Source: Glycocaulis sp050485565
Lineage (GTDB): Bacteria > Pseudomonadota > Alphaproteobacteria > Caulobacterales > Maricaulaceae
Assembly: GCF_050485565.1 (NCBI RefSeq)
Contig: NZ_JBJHBQ010000001.1
Location: forward strand, 372,001-436,000
Length of the DNA: 64,000 nucleotides
Direction: 5' to 3'
Part shown: one piece after another, positions 14,973-23,773 of the stretch
How positions within the stretch are numbered: position 1 is the first letter of the stretch
Layout: each line of letters begins with the position of its first letter
Made by a program: the position numbers and the translations under genes
The notes under the pieces: generated by a model
Seen by the model: only the letters and a program-made list of their open reading frames with translations
Told to the model about the DNA's origin: nothing
Databases searched by the model: none

Positions 14973-16892
14973 ATGGCCGCCAGACGCGAATGGGACACAC
15001 TGATCCGGGGCGGCCTCGTCATTGACGGGACGGGCACGACACCAGTGACCGGCGATATCGCCATTAAGGACGGCCGGATTGCCGCGCGCGGCACCGGGCT
15101 GGATGCCAGCAAGGCCAAAGACGTGATCGAGGCGGACGGGCTCTGGGTGATGCCGGGGCTTCTCGACATCCACACCCATTTCGACCTGGAGGTGGAGCTG
15201 GATCCGGGCCTGCCCGAAGCGGTGCGTCACGGCACCACCACCGTGCTCATGTCCAACTGCTCGCTTGGCATCTGCTTTGGCCATCAGCGCCGCAATGGCG
15301 AAGACCCGATCGTCGATTGCTTTGCGCGCGTGGAGAACATGCCCAAGCCTGTATTGCGCAAGGCTGCGGACCTCGCTACCTGGACGACGACGGCTGAGTA
15401 TCTGGACCATCTCGATACGCTCAAACTCGGCATCAATGTCATCCCCATGATCCCGCACTCCATGCTGCGCGCCGAGGTGATGGGATTGCGGGAAAGCGTC
15501 AGCCGCGATCCGCGCGAAGACGAGCTTCAGCGGATGGAGGCGTTGCTGGAGACCGCGATGGGCGAGGGCTATGTGGGCTTTTCCACCGACGCGCTGCCCT
15601 TCCACTTCCTGGCCGAAGACCCGCACCGCAAGACCAAAATCCCCTCCCAGTTCGGCAGCTACAAGGAGCTCAAACGCCTGACGGCCATCCTGCGCCGCTG
15701 GGACCGGCTGTGGCAGGCAACACCGCCCAAGGACAATCCGGCAGAAGTGTTCCGCAATTTCATGCTGACCAGCGGGCGCGTCCACGGCAAGCCGCTCAAA
15801 GTCACCGCCGTCGCCGCGATGGACGTGGCGGCGAACCGCAATCTGGTGAAACTCGCCAAAATCCTGACGCGCTTGCTGAACTCCACGCTCTTCAAGGGCC
15901 ATTTCCGCTTTCAGGCGCTCGCCGCTCCCTTCCGGCTTTACTGGGACGGGCCGGTCAATCCGCTGGCCGAGGAAATCCCGGAACTGCGCGAACTGAACGA
16001 GCCCGATCTTGAAGACCGCGAGGCGCGCCAGCGCATCCTCGCCGACCCGGACTATCAGGCGCGCTTTGCGGCCATGTGGATGCACGGCAAGCAGGGCGGG
16101 CTCGCGGGCCTCAAGCGCAAGATGCGCGCCGAGCAGATGGCGTTCGACCGTGATATGGCCCAGATGGTGTTCCATTCGGGCTGCCCGGCAGACTGGGTCG
16201 GCGAGACCTTTGAGGATGTGTTCAGGCGCTATCAGGTGAGCTTTGGCATGCCGGACGTTATTCGCTCCGAGGAGGAGCGCGCGGCGTTTGATGCCCTGCC
16301 GCTCATGGCGACCACGCCGGATGTGGGCGAGCCCTGGTTCATTATTGGCCTGTTCCAGCTTTACGACACCGACCTGCGCTGGTGGACGATCTCTGCCAAC
16401 CGGGACATGGAAGTGGTGAAGAAGCTGCTGGTTGATCCGCAGATCTTCCCCGGCTTCAACGATTCCGGTGCGCACCTGACCAATATGGCCTTCTATGACG
16501 GCAATCTGCGCTGCCTGCAGCTGGCGCAGGCCGATGGCATGGAACGCGTCGCCGCGCAGGTGAAGCGCCTGACGCGTGATCCGGCAGACTTTATCGGCAT
16601 CGAAGCCGGCCGGATCGAGACCGGCGATGTGGCTGATATCGCGATCATCGACCCTGAGGCCCTCAAAACCTACGATTCCGATGCCGGGCTCAAATTCATC
16701 CATCGCGACGTGTTCGAGCACGAGCAGCTGGTGAACCGCTCTGACGGCGTGGTGACGCATGTGCTGGTTGGTGGCGGACTGGTCTGGACCAGGGACGGCT
16801 TCACCAAGGCGCACGGCAAGACGAAGCTTGGCCGGGCGCTGCGCCACCGCGATGCAGGCGCGTCCGCCACAGAGAAAATCGCCGCCGAATAG
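14973..16892 (+). CDS. Cytoplasmic amidohydrolase, N-acyl-D-amino-acid deacylase-like
   Basis: 639 residues of the amidohydrolase superfamily. The N-terminal beta segment DTLIRGGLVIDGTG leads to the metal motif MPGLLDIHTHFDLEVELDPG, HGTTTVLMSNCSLGICFG and EGYVGFSTDALPFHF. A C-terminal PGFNDSGAHLTNMAFYDGN with the conserved aspartate follows, then the closing GDVADIAIIDPEAL. There is no signal peptide, in contrast to the exported relative at 34954. The length exceeds that of a typical D-aminoacylase (~480-530); the extra part lies mainly at residues ~230-420. It follows the alpha/beta hydrolase by 28 bp. The exact substrate cannot be told. Confidence 0.75.
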   Translation: MAARREWDTLIRGGLVIDGTGTTPVTGDIAIKDGRIAARGTGLDASKAKDVIEADGLWVMPGLLDIHTHFDLEVELDPGLPEAVRHGTTTVLMSNCSLGICFGHQRRNGEDPIVDCFARVENMPKPVLRKAADLATWTTTAEYLDHLDTLKLGINVIPMIPHSMLRAEVMGLRESVSRDPREDELQRMEALLETAMGEGYVGFSTDALPFHFLAEDPHRKTKIPSQFGSYKELKRLTAILRRWDRLWQATPPKDNPAEVFRNFMLTSGRVHGKPLKVTAVAAMDVAANRNLVKLAKILTRLLNSTLFKGHFRFQALAAPFRLYWDGPVNPLAEEIPELRELNEPDLEDREARQRILADPDYQARFAAMWMHGKQGGLAGLKRKMRAEQMAFDRDMAQMVFHSGCPADWVGETFEDVFRRYQVSFGMPDVIRSEEERAAFDALPLMATTPDVGEPWFIIGLFQLYDTDLRWWTISANRDMEVVKKLLVDPQIFPGFNDSGAHLTNMAFYDGNLRCLQLAQADGMERVAAQVKRLTRDPADFIGIEAGRIETGDVADIAIIDPEALKTYDSDAGLKFIHRDVFEHEQLVNRSDGVVTHVLVGGGLVWTRDGFTKAHGKTKLGRALRHRDAGASATEKIAAE

Positions 16893-16904
16893 GCACCGGT
16901 TTTT

Positions 16905-16933
16905 CTGTCAGCTCCTGTTCATCGGCGTATAGT
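16905..16933 (+). promoter_or_regulatory. Possible sigma-70 promoter for the DUF4197 gene
   Basis: CTGTCA (16905-16910) and TATAGT (16928-16933) are separated by 17 bp and lie about 40 bp before the start codon. Matches are four of six and five of six to the consensus. Confidence 0.4.
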
Positions 16934-16971
16934 CACTATCCTGACCTTTACAGGGCGAGGGAGGAATGCCG

Positions 16972-17667
16972 ATGGATCGCCGTACATTTCTGGCCACGGG
17001 GCTGGCTTTCACCATAACACCTGCAGGCTTTGCGCAAGGCGATAGCAGCGCGGCCATCCGTCAGCTGCTGACAACGGCGACGCAGGCGGCCACGACGCGG
17101 CTGGGCCAGCGCGACGGCTTCTTCGGCGATCCGGTGGTGCGTATACCCCTGCCCGGCACGATGCGCAGCGTGCAGCAGCGCCTGCAGCCCGTCGGCCTTG
17201 CCGGACCGCTCGATGATGTGGAGATGCGGATGAACCGCGCGGCGGAACAGGCCATGCCGCCCGCCCGGCGGCTGGTCATTGATGCCATCCGTTCCCTGAC
17301 GATCCAGGACGCCGCCTCGATTATCCGCGGGCCGGACACCGCCGCCACGCAGTACTTGAGAGGGCGCACCGAAACACCGCTGACCGGGCTTTTGCGCCCG
17401 CCCATGGAGGAGACGCTCACCGCGTCGGGCGCCTATAGCGCGCTCGACAGTGCGTCCGGCCTGCTCAACCAGCGCTCAGGGCTGGGCGGGCTGTTTGGCC
17501 GGGGTGGCAGGTCACCCGCAACCAATTTGCGGGGCCAGCTGACCGACTTTGCCGTGACCCGCGCGCTGGACGGCATATTCCACTATGTCGGTGAGGAAGA
17601 GCGCTCCATCCGCCGTGATCCGGTCAGCCGCGCAACAGGGCTTTTGCGGGGGCTGTTTGGCGGCTAG
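16972..17667 (+). CDS. DUF4197 protein with twin-arginine signal peptide
   Basis: 231 residues. The start at 16972 has GGGAGG 7 bp upstream and gives MDRRTFLATGLAF, a Tat-type signal with RRTFL and a cleavage region near GFAQG. The ATG at 16966 is too close to the ribosome site. The mature part has the DUF4197 pattern: DGFFGDPVVRIPLPG, MNRAAEQAMPPAR, AIRSLTIQDAASIIRGPDTA, TQYLRGRTETPL, and the tail ALDGIFHYVGEEERSIRRDP. The family is conserved in proteobacteria but has no established function. The aminotransferase start follows after 9 bp. Confidence 0.82.
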   Translation: MDRRTFLATGLAFTITPAGFAQGDSSAAIRQLLTTATQAATTRLGQRDGFFGDPVVRIPLPGTMRSVQQRLQPVGLAGPLDDVEMRMNRAAEQAMPPARRLVIDAIRSLTIQDAASIIRGPDTAATQYLRGRTETPLTGLLRPPMEETLTASGAYSALDSASGLLNQRSGLGGLFGRGGRSPATNLRGQLTDFAVTRALDGIFHYVGEEERSIRRDPVSRATGLLRGLFGG

Positions 17668-17676
17668 ACAGGCCGC

Positions 17677-18810
17677 ATGAACACACGCATCGAACCCTTC
17701 AAAGCCATCGCCATTTCCGAGCTTGCCCACCGGCTGAAAGCCGAAGGCAAGCCCGTCATCCACATGGAGTTCGGCCAGCCCTCGACCGGCGCGCCGCAGG
17801 CAGCGATCCAGACCGCGCACGCCGTGCTGGATGGCGATGCCATGGGATATTGGGAGAGCGCGCGCTTGCGCGAGCGGATCAGCCGTCACTACCAGGAGCG
17901 CTATGGCGTGGAGATTGCGCCGGACCGGGTCATCCTGACCGCCGGAGCATCGCCTGCCCTCCTGCTATCCATGCTGGCCGGCTTTGAGCCCGGTGACCGC
18001 ATCGTCATGGCGCGGCCGGGCTATGTTGCCTACCGCAATACGGCGCGAGCCGTGCATCTGGTTCCGGTCGAGATTGATTGCGGGCCGGAAACCCGCTTCC
18101 AGCTCAGTGCGCAGATGATCGAGGCGCTGGACCCGGTCCCCGCCGGTATTGTCATCACCAGCCCCGCCAACCCGACCGGCACGATATTGCCGCCAGAAGA
18201 GCTGGAAGCCATCGCAGAAATCTGCCGGGAACGCGGTATACGGATCATCTCCGACGAGATTTATCACGGCCTGTCCTATGGCATGCCCGCAGCCAGCGTC
18301 GCGCGGTTCGACGACACGGCCTTCATCGTCAACAGCTTCTCCAAATACTATTCCATGGTGGGGTGGCGGCTGGGCTGGGTGATCGCGCCAACCGACAAGG
18401 CGGAGCTGGTGCGCGCCTATCGCGGCAATCTCTTCCTCACCCCGCCCTCTTTGAGCCAGCACGCCGCGCTGACGGCCATGGATTGTGAGAGCGAGCTCGA
18501 CACCCATGTCGAGACCTACCGGGCCAATCGCGCAGCTTTGCTCGAAGCGCTGCCACGCATGGGCCTCAATTCCATCGCTCCGCCAGACGGTGCCTTCTAT
18601 ATCTGGGCCGATATCGGCCATCTGACAGACAATTCGATGGCGTTTTGCGAGCGCCTGCTGCGCGAGACGTTCGTGGCGGCGGCCCCGGGGCTGGATTTTG
18701 ATCCGGTCAACGGGCATCGCTTCATGCGCCTCAGCTTTGCGGTATCAACGCCGCAGGTGAGAGAAGCGATTTCCCGGCTGGAGCCGTGGTTTGCGGCGTT
18801 GAAGAAGTAG
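17677..18810 (+). CDS. Class I/II pyridoxal-phosphate aminotransferase
   Basis: 377 residues of fold type I. It opens with the MNTRIEPFKAIAISELAHRL region and HMEFGQPSTGAP, has TAGASPALLLSML, the ITSPANPTGTILP aspartate/asparagine motif, SDEIYHGLSYG, the PLP-lysine motif NSFSKYYSMVGWRLGW, and the C-terminal arginine in RFMRLSFAVS. Family knowledge makes it an amino-acid:2-oxo-acid transaminase, but sequence alone does not fix the substrate. Spacing to the DUF4197 gene is 9 bp, so the two are probably co-transcribed. Confidence 0.85.
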   Translation: MNTRIEPFKAIAISELAHRLKAEGKPVIHMEFGQPSTGAPQAAIQTAHAVLDGDAMGYWESARLRERISRHYQERYGVEIAPDRVILTAGASPALLLSMLAGFEPGDRIVMARPGYVAYRNTARAVHLVPVEIDCGPETRFQLSAQMIEALDPVPAGIVITSPANPTGTILPPEELEAIAEICRERGIRIISDEIYHGLSYGMPAASVARFDDTAFIVNSFSKYYSMVGWRLGWVIAPTDKAELVRAYRGNLFLTPPSLSQHAALTAMDCESELDTHVETYRANRAALLEALPRMGLNSIAPPDGAFYIWADIGHLTDNSMAFCERLLRETFVAAAPGLDFDPVNGHRFMRLSFAVSTPQVREAISRLEPWFAALKK

Positions 18811-18917
18811 CCCTCGTCCTTCGAGACGTTCGCTATCGCTCACCCTCAGGCTGAGGGCTTGAACGTAATGATCCCTCATCCTGAGGAGGCCTGAAGGGCC
18901 GTCTCGAAGGACGAGGG
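18811..18917. repeat. REP-like extended palindrome
   Basis: An 18-bp perfect inverted repeat (CCCTCGTCCTTCGAGACG at 18811-18828 and its complement at 18900-18917) encloses smaller palindromes such as CCCTCAGGCTGAGGG (18843-18857) and a CCCTCATCCTGAGG unit. It sits between convergent genes, starting directly after one stop codon. The CTTCGAGACG and CTCAGG-CTGAGG cores are typical of dispersed intergenic repeats in alphaproteobacteria. It could also end transcription on both sides. Confidence 0.75.
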
Positions 18918-18929
18918 ATCATATTGCCT

Positions 18930-19847
18930 CTACTTCTTCCGTATCCGGATCAGACCTTCCTGAGCCGTGGAGGCGACCAGACGGCCATCCTGCGTAAAGA
19001 GCCGTCCGCGATTATAACCCCGGCCGGAACCCGCCCATGGACTGTCTGTGGAATACAGCAGCCACTCATCCATGCGCACAGGTGCATGGAACCAGACCGC
19101 ATGATCCAGGCTCGCCGATTGCAGGCCGGGCGAGACCCAGCTCACCCCGTGCGGCTGCATGGAGGTACCCAGCAGCGCCATGTCCGACGCATAGGCCAGC
19201 GCTGCGCGATGCAGCAGGGGATCGCTGCCCAGATCACCGCGTACCCGGAACCAGATATGGCGCACCGGTTCCAGCCTGGGCGGATTGCCCGGCGACCACG
19301 GGCCGACAGGGCGCAGCTCTATCGGGCGCGGACGGGTGACCATCTGGTAGAAGCCGTCCGGCAGGCTGCCGCGCTGTTCTTCAGCAAGTTCAGCTTCGCT
19401 TTTGAGCTCTTCGGGACCCGGCACATCGGGCATTATATCGGCGTGAGACAAGCCTTCTTCGGCGCGCTGGAAGGAGGCGGCCATATTGAGGATGGGCTGG
19501 CCCTTCTGCATGGCGATGACGCGGCGGGTGGAGAAACTGCCGCCGTCAAAATCGCGCTCCACGCGGAAAATGATCGGATAATCCTCATTGCCCGCCCGCA
19601 TGAAATAGGCGTGAAGCGAGTGGATCGAACGCTCCTCTCCAACCGAGCCGGCCGCAGCCATCAATGCCTGACCGACGACCTGACCGCCAAACACCCGCCC
19701 CTTGCCGCCGGGATTGCGCGGGCCGCGATAAAGATCTGTATCGATTTCCTCGACACGCAAAAGCCGGGCGAGGCCGTCAGCCAGACCCTGAACATCCTGG
19801 CTATCGACAGGCGCAGGCTCAACGGCGCGGGCGGGATCATCTTTCAT
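18930..19847 (-). CDS. tesB: Acyl-CoA thioesterase II
   Basis: Hydrolyses acyl-CoA to free fatty acid and CoA; double-hotdog fold. The 305-residue product starts MKDDPARAVEP and shows GGKGRVFGGQVVGQALMAA with the first hotdog helix, SLHAYFMRAG, and the catalytic region ALAYASDMALLGTSM. It then has SASLDHAVWFHAPVRMDEW and a final GRGYNRGRLFTQDGRLVAS typical of TesB. The ATG at 19845-19847 is chosen because upstream in-frame residues do not look like protein; no strong ribosome site is visible. It stands alone between the REP-like element and the EAL gene. Confidence 0.9.
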   Translation of the reverse strand: MKDDPARAVEPAPVDSQDVQGLADGLARLLRVEEIDTDLYRGPRNPGGKGRVFGGQVVGQALMAAAGSVGEERSIHSLHAYFMRAGNEDYPIIFRVERDFDGGSFSTRRVIAMQKGQPILNMAASFQRAEEGLSHADIMPDVPGPEELKSEAELAEEQRGSLPDGFYQMVTRPRPIELRPVGPWSPGNPPRLEPVRHIWFRVRGDLGSDPLLHRAALAYASDMALLGTSMQPHGVSWVSPGLQSASLDHAVWFHAPVRMDEWLLYSTDSPWAGSGRGYNRGRLFTQDGRLVASTAQEGLIRIRKK

Positions 19848-20021
19848 GGGCGATATCCGGGTTATGCTGCAATGCGACAACAGTCTTAGCAGTTTTTGTC
19901 TGGAGGCAAGCCCCGCTCGGCCCACCGCCGCACACGGCCCCAGAAAACACATTATCTGTAATGGTTTATTATAGATGGACGATTAGCCTCTGACGCGATT
20001 TCAGCATCACGGACCAAACTT

Positions 20022-20795
20022 ATGACCTGCTCTGCATGCCGCAATGGCGTCGAGGCACCCTTTGATTTCACCATGGCGTTTCACCCCATTCTCGACTTGG
20101 CGACGCGGCGCGTCTGGGCCTATGAGGCGCTGGTACGCGGACCCGACGGCCAGGGCGCGGGCTGGGTGCTTGATCAGGTTACGGCAGAGAACCGCTATGC
20201 ATTCGACCAGTCCTGCCGGGTCAAGGCCATCGAGATGGCATCCGAATTGTTCAACGAGCCGGACGGCCCGCTGCTCTCCATCAACTTCCTACCCAATGCG
20301 GTCTATGTGCCCGCCGCATGCATCCGCGCGACCCTGCAGGCCGCCGACAGGACCGGTTTTGCCGTCAACCGCATCATGCTGGAGTTCACCGAGGGCGAGC
20401 GGATGGATGATGTAAACCACGTCAAGGCGATCATCCAGGAATACAAGGCGCGCAATCTCGTCACCGCCATTGACGATTTCGGGGCGGGCTTCTCCGGCCT
20501 CGGCCTGCTGGCCGAGTTTCGCCCGGATGTCATCAAGCTAGATATGGGCCTCATTCGCAATGTTCATAACGACCATGGGCGCTCGGCCATTATCAAAGGC
20601 ATCCTTGCCACGGCCAACCTGCTCGATCTGAAAGTCGTGGCGGAAGGTATCGAGACACTGGACGAGATGCTGGCCTTGCAGGCGCTCGGCATTGATCTGA
20701 TGCAGGGCTTCCTGTTTGCCCGCCCGCAGATCGCTTCCCTGCCAGAGATCAGCTGGCCAGAACCGGTATCTGCGGCGCAAACCGCCACAGCTTAG
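20022..20795 (+). CDS. EAL-domain cyclic di-GMP phosphodiesterase
   Basis: 257 residues consisting of an EAL domain only, with no sensor or GGDEF part. Catalytic signatures are kept: YEALVRG, SINFLP, LEFTEGE, the double aspartate in DDFGAGFSGL, FRPDVIKLD, VVAEGIET and LMQGFLFARP. It should therefore hydrolyse c-di-GMP in the cytoplasm. The start is preceded by a 174-bp gap. A CxxC (TCSACRN) stands at the N-terminus, of unknown meaning. Convergent with the M42 peptidase gene, with a 4-bp overlap of the ends. Confidence 0.9.
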   Translation: MTCSACRNGVEAPFDFTMAFHPILDLATRRVWAYEALVRGPDGQGAGWVLDQVTAENRYAFDQSCRVKAIEMASELFNEPDGPLLSINFLPNAVYVPAACIRATLQAADRTGFAVNRIMLEFTEGERMDDVNHVKAIIQEYKARNLVTAIDDFGAGFSGLGLLAEFRPDVIKLDMGLIRNVHNDHGRSAIIKGILATANLLDLKVVAEGIETLDEMLALQALGIDLMQGFLFARPQIASLPEISWPEPVSAAQTATA

Positions 20796-21964
20796 CCTTC
20801 GGACGGCCGTTCAGGCCGGTCATCACGCCCGTCCCAGGCTTCCTCGGCGGCAGGTTCCATGGGCAGGCCCGGATAGCCTTTGAGCGAGTCTGTGAGGGGT
20901 TCGGCATCGCGCCGGATCTCCACACGCGACGCGGCATAGGCGTGGACCAGGCGGGCCACTGAATGCAGGGCGTGCATATGGATACGCTCATAGCCATGAC
21001 TGGCATCAATTCCGAATGTGACGAGCGCGGTTCGCACATCGGCGCCTGATTCAATCGCAGCGGCGGAATCAGAGCGGTAATAGCGGAAAATATCGCGCTG
21101 ATGCTCAATCTCGTGCTCCCGCGCCAGTCGCAGAAGCTTCTGGGTCAAATGATAGTCGAACGGCCCGGTCTGATCTGCCATGGCGATGGTCACGCCAAAT
21201 TCGCGGCTATTCTGACCGGGCGCGGTGGTGCCGTTATCGATCGTGATCATGGAGGCAATGTCGTGGGTCAGAACCGAGCTGGCACCATGGCCCACCTCCT
21301 CGGTAACCGAAATCAGGAAATAGGTATCAACAGCGAGCTTCACCTCGCCTTCGACCAGCGCCTTGATTGCGGCAAACATGGCCGCGACACCGGCCTTGTC
21401 ATCAAGATGGCGCGAAACCACGAAGCCATTGTCGAGAAACTCCGGCTGCGGATCAATTGCCACGAAATCCCCGATATTGAAGCCGGTCACGGCCAGATCA
21501 TCGGCGCTCTCGGCCACTATGTCGGGGCGCAGCTCCACCTGGCTCCAGGCGACGGGCTGGGTGTCTATCTCCTCGTTGAACGTATGTCCGGATGCCTTCA
21601 GCGGCAGGATCGTGCCCCGGAAGGCACCATGCTCGGCGGTAAACACCGTGCACCGCGCGCCTTCGGCAAAGCGCGACGACCAGTGGCCGATTGGCACCAG
21701 CTCCATGCGGCCATTGTCTTTAAGGAATTTGACCTGTGCGCCCAGCGTGTCGACATGGGCGATCAGGGCGCGGGCGGGCTGGCGGCGCCCGCCCTGCAGT
21801 TTCGCGCGGATGGCGCCGCGCCGTGTGATCTCATAGCTGACGCCCAGACGGTCCAGCTCTGCGCAGCACACGCGCGTCACCGCGTCGGTATAGCCGGTGG
21901 GGCTGGGTGTTTCGAGCAAGGTCTTGAGAAAACTTGCAATATAGGTGTCATCAATCAGAGGCAT
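20792..21964 (-). CDS. M42-family peptidase of the NAGGN osmolyte cluster
   Basis: 390 residues of the M42 glutamyl aminopeptidase type. Metal and catalytic residues appear in ALIAHVDTLGAQV (His, Asp), SRHLDDKAGVAAMFAAI (Asp), SVTEEVGHGASS (Glu pair) and ITIDNGT. A late GIDASHGYERIHMHAL follows. It is the third gene after asnO and ngg, 15 bp behind ngg. In the NAGGN clusters of other proteobacteria a peptidase of this type is a regular member, perhaps for osmolyte turnover; that role is inferred. Confidence 0.85.
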   Translation of the reverse strand: MPLIDDTYIASFLKTLLETPSPTGYTDAVTRVCCAELDRLGVSYEITRRGAIRAKLQGGRRQPARALIAHVDTLGAQVKFLKDNGRMELVPIGHWSSRFAEGARCTVFTAEHGAFRGTILPLKASGHTFNEEIDTQPVAWSQVELRPDIVAESADDLAVTGFNIGDFVAIDPQPEFLDNGFVVSRHLDDKAGVAAMFAAIKALVEGEVKLAVDTYFLISVTEEVGHGASSVLTHDIASMITIDNGTTAPGQNSREFGVTIAMADQTGPFDYHLTQKLLRLAREHEIEHQRDIFRYYRSDSAAAIESGADVRTALVTFGIDASHGYERIHMHALHSVARLVHAYAASRVEIRRDAEPLTDSLKGYPGLPMEPAAEEAWDGRDDRPERPSEG

Positions 21965-21979
21965 CGCGTCAGCTTTCTG

Positions 21980-23749
21980 TCAGTCCGGGCGGGCCGCCGA
22001 TAGTGGGAAGAGAAGATCGACAAACCGTTCAGCCGTCGGCTGGGGTTCATGGTTGGCAAGGCCCGGTCTCTCATTGGCCTCGATGAAAACATGATAATCC
22101 TCAGACGGGGCGGCCACGATAAAGTCCATGCCCGCAACGGGAATATCAATGGCTCTGGCTGCCTTGAGGGCGCTAGCGGCAATCGCCGGACTCAGCTCGG
22201 CTGTGACATCGTGCAGGGTGCCGCCGGTATGCAGATTGGCCGTGCGGCGCACACGCAGATGTTCGCCGCGCGGCAGGACATCATCGAGATCATAGCCGCC
22301 AGCCCTGACGCAGCGCGCGGTTTCGTCATCAAGGGGGATACGCGATTCCCCTTGCGTCGCGGCGGCGCGGCGGCGTGACAGACGCTCTATCAGTTGACGG
22401 ATGGTCCGCTCGCCATCACCCAGAATTTCCGGCGGCTTGCGCAAGGCGGCGGCTACTATTTCGTCATTGATGACGAGGACACGCAGATCATCGCCCTGCA
22501 CGCATTCCTCGATGAGAACATCGGGGTTCACGCGGGCGGCCTGCTCCAGCGCGGCGTCCATATCCTCAAGGGTTTCAATGCCGACGACCACGCCGCGGCC
22601 CTGTTCACCGCGCGACGGCTTGACGACAACAGAGCCGCACGTCTCCAGAAAAGCTGCGCGCTCGGCCTTGCGGGCGCTGGCACTGAGCTGGCGGGGTACC
22701 GGCACGCCGGCTGCTTCCATCAGGCGGCGGGTCACGGCCTTGTCGTCACAGCGGCTCATGGCAATGGCAGTGGTCAGCTCTGAGAGCGATTCCCGGCAGA
22801 CCACCGTGCGCCCACCCCAGCTCAGCTTGAAAAAGCCGCCCTCGGCATCAAGCACCTCTACACCGATACCCCGCCGGCGGGCCTCATCGACGATGATGCG
22901 CGCATAGGGGTTCAGCTGCTCTTCAGGCGGCGGGCCGATGAAGAGCTTTTCGTTGATCGTGTTCTTGCGCTTCAGGGTGAAAACCGGAATGCGCTTGAAA
23001 CCGAGCTTTTCATAAAGCGCGATGGCCGACTGGTTATCGTGGAGTACGGACAGATCCAGATAGGATGCGCCGCGCGCCTGGAAAAGTTCGGCCAGCCGGC
23101 GGGCCAGCGCCTCGCCAATCCCCGGCTGGCTAGCGCGGGGGTCCACCGCCAGACACCAGAGTGACGATCCGTGTGCCGGATCATCGAAGGCACGGGCATG
23201 GTCCACCCCGGTCACGGCGCCCAGGATTTCGCCTGTCTCATCGTGCTCGACCACGAGAAAGGTGAGTGTGCGGCTGTCGCGTTGCCGCCAGAAAAACTCC
23301 GGATCAACAGGCACCATGCCGCGTGCGCGGTAGATGCGGTTGACCGCCTTGGCATCAGCCTCAGAACACAGCCGCCGCACGAAATAGCCGCGCAGCGGTG
23401 TCTTGCGGGCGCGATAGGTCGCCAGATCGAGACGATAGGTATGCGAAGGGTCCAGGAAAATTTCCTGCGGCGCCGCCGCGAGCGCAACATGGGGATCGCG
23501 GATATAGAACGCGATATCGCGCTTGGTGCTTTCCTCGCTGCGCAGGACATCGACCAGCGCCTCGGCGGTTTCAAACGTCTGCGCAAAGGCAAGGCGGCCC
23601 CAGCCACAATCCACCACCACATTGGCGGGCAGGGATGGAGGCGCTGCATCGTCAGCACCCGGAATAGCAGCGCGCATCGACTGATCGCGCATGCGCTTGA
23701 GCCGGTGGCCCATCGGGTTTCGCTTGCCGGACTTGCGTGGCTGGCTCAT
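21980..23749 (-). CDS. ngg: N-acetylglutaminylglutamine synthetase (GNAT plus ATP-grasp)
   Basis: 589 residues joining two enzymes. A GNAT acetyltransferase at ~95-290 has SLWCLAVDPRASQPGIGEAL and DLSVLHDNQSAIALYEKLGF. An ATP-grasp ligase at ~320-589 has VVVKPSRGEQGRGVVVGI, DVLIEECVQGDDLRVLVIN, DMDAALEQA and a final GMDFIVAAPSEDYHVFIE-ANERPG. The pair is the known arrangement of the synthetase that builds N-acetylglutaminylglutamine. The N-terminus is basic (RKSGKRNPMGHRLKRMR), as usual for this family. It lies 24 bp after asnO and 15 bp before the M42 peptidase gene. Confidence 0.9.
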   Translation of the reverse strand: MSQPRKSGKRNPMGHRLKRMRDQSMRAAIPGADDAAPPSLPANVVVDCGWGRLAFAQTFETAEALVDVLRSEESTKRDIAFYIRDPHVALAAAPQEIFLDPSHTYRLDLATYRARKTPLRGYFVRRLCSEADAKAVNRIYRARGMVPVDPEFFWRQRDSRTLTFLVVEHDETGEILGAVTGVDHARAFDDPAHGSSLWCLAVDPRASQPGIGEALARRLAELFQARGASYLDLSVLHDNQSAIALYEKLGFKRIPVFTLKRKNTINEKLFIGPPPEEQLNPYARIIVDEARRRGIGVEVLDAEGGFFKLSWGGRTVVCRESLSELTTAIAMSRCDDKAVTRRLMEAAGVPVPRQLSASARKAERAAFLETCGSVVVKPSRGEQGRGVVVGIETLEDMDAALEQAARVNPDVLIEECVQGDDLRVLVINDEIVAAALRKPPEILGDGERTIRQLIERLSRRRAAATQGESRIPLDDETARCVRAGGYDLDDVLPRGEHLRVRRTANLHTGGTLHDVTAELSPAIAASALKAARAIDIPVAGMDFIVAAPSEDYHVFIEANERPGLANHEPQPTAERFVDLLFPLSAARPD

Positions 23750-23773
23750 CGGCCGCCTCCGATCTGTCCCTGA

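Noticed and set aside
14847..16847. 666-codon open frame on the minus strand
   Set aside because: It lies fully opposite the amidohydrolase with its intact metal motif; no family features appear in the antisense translation.
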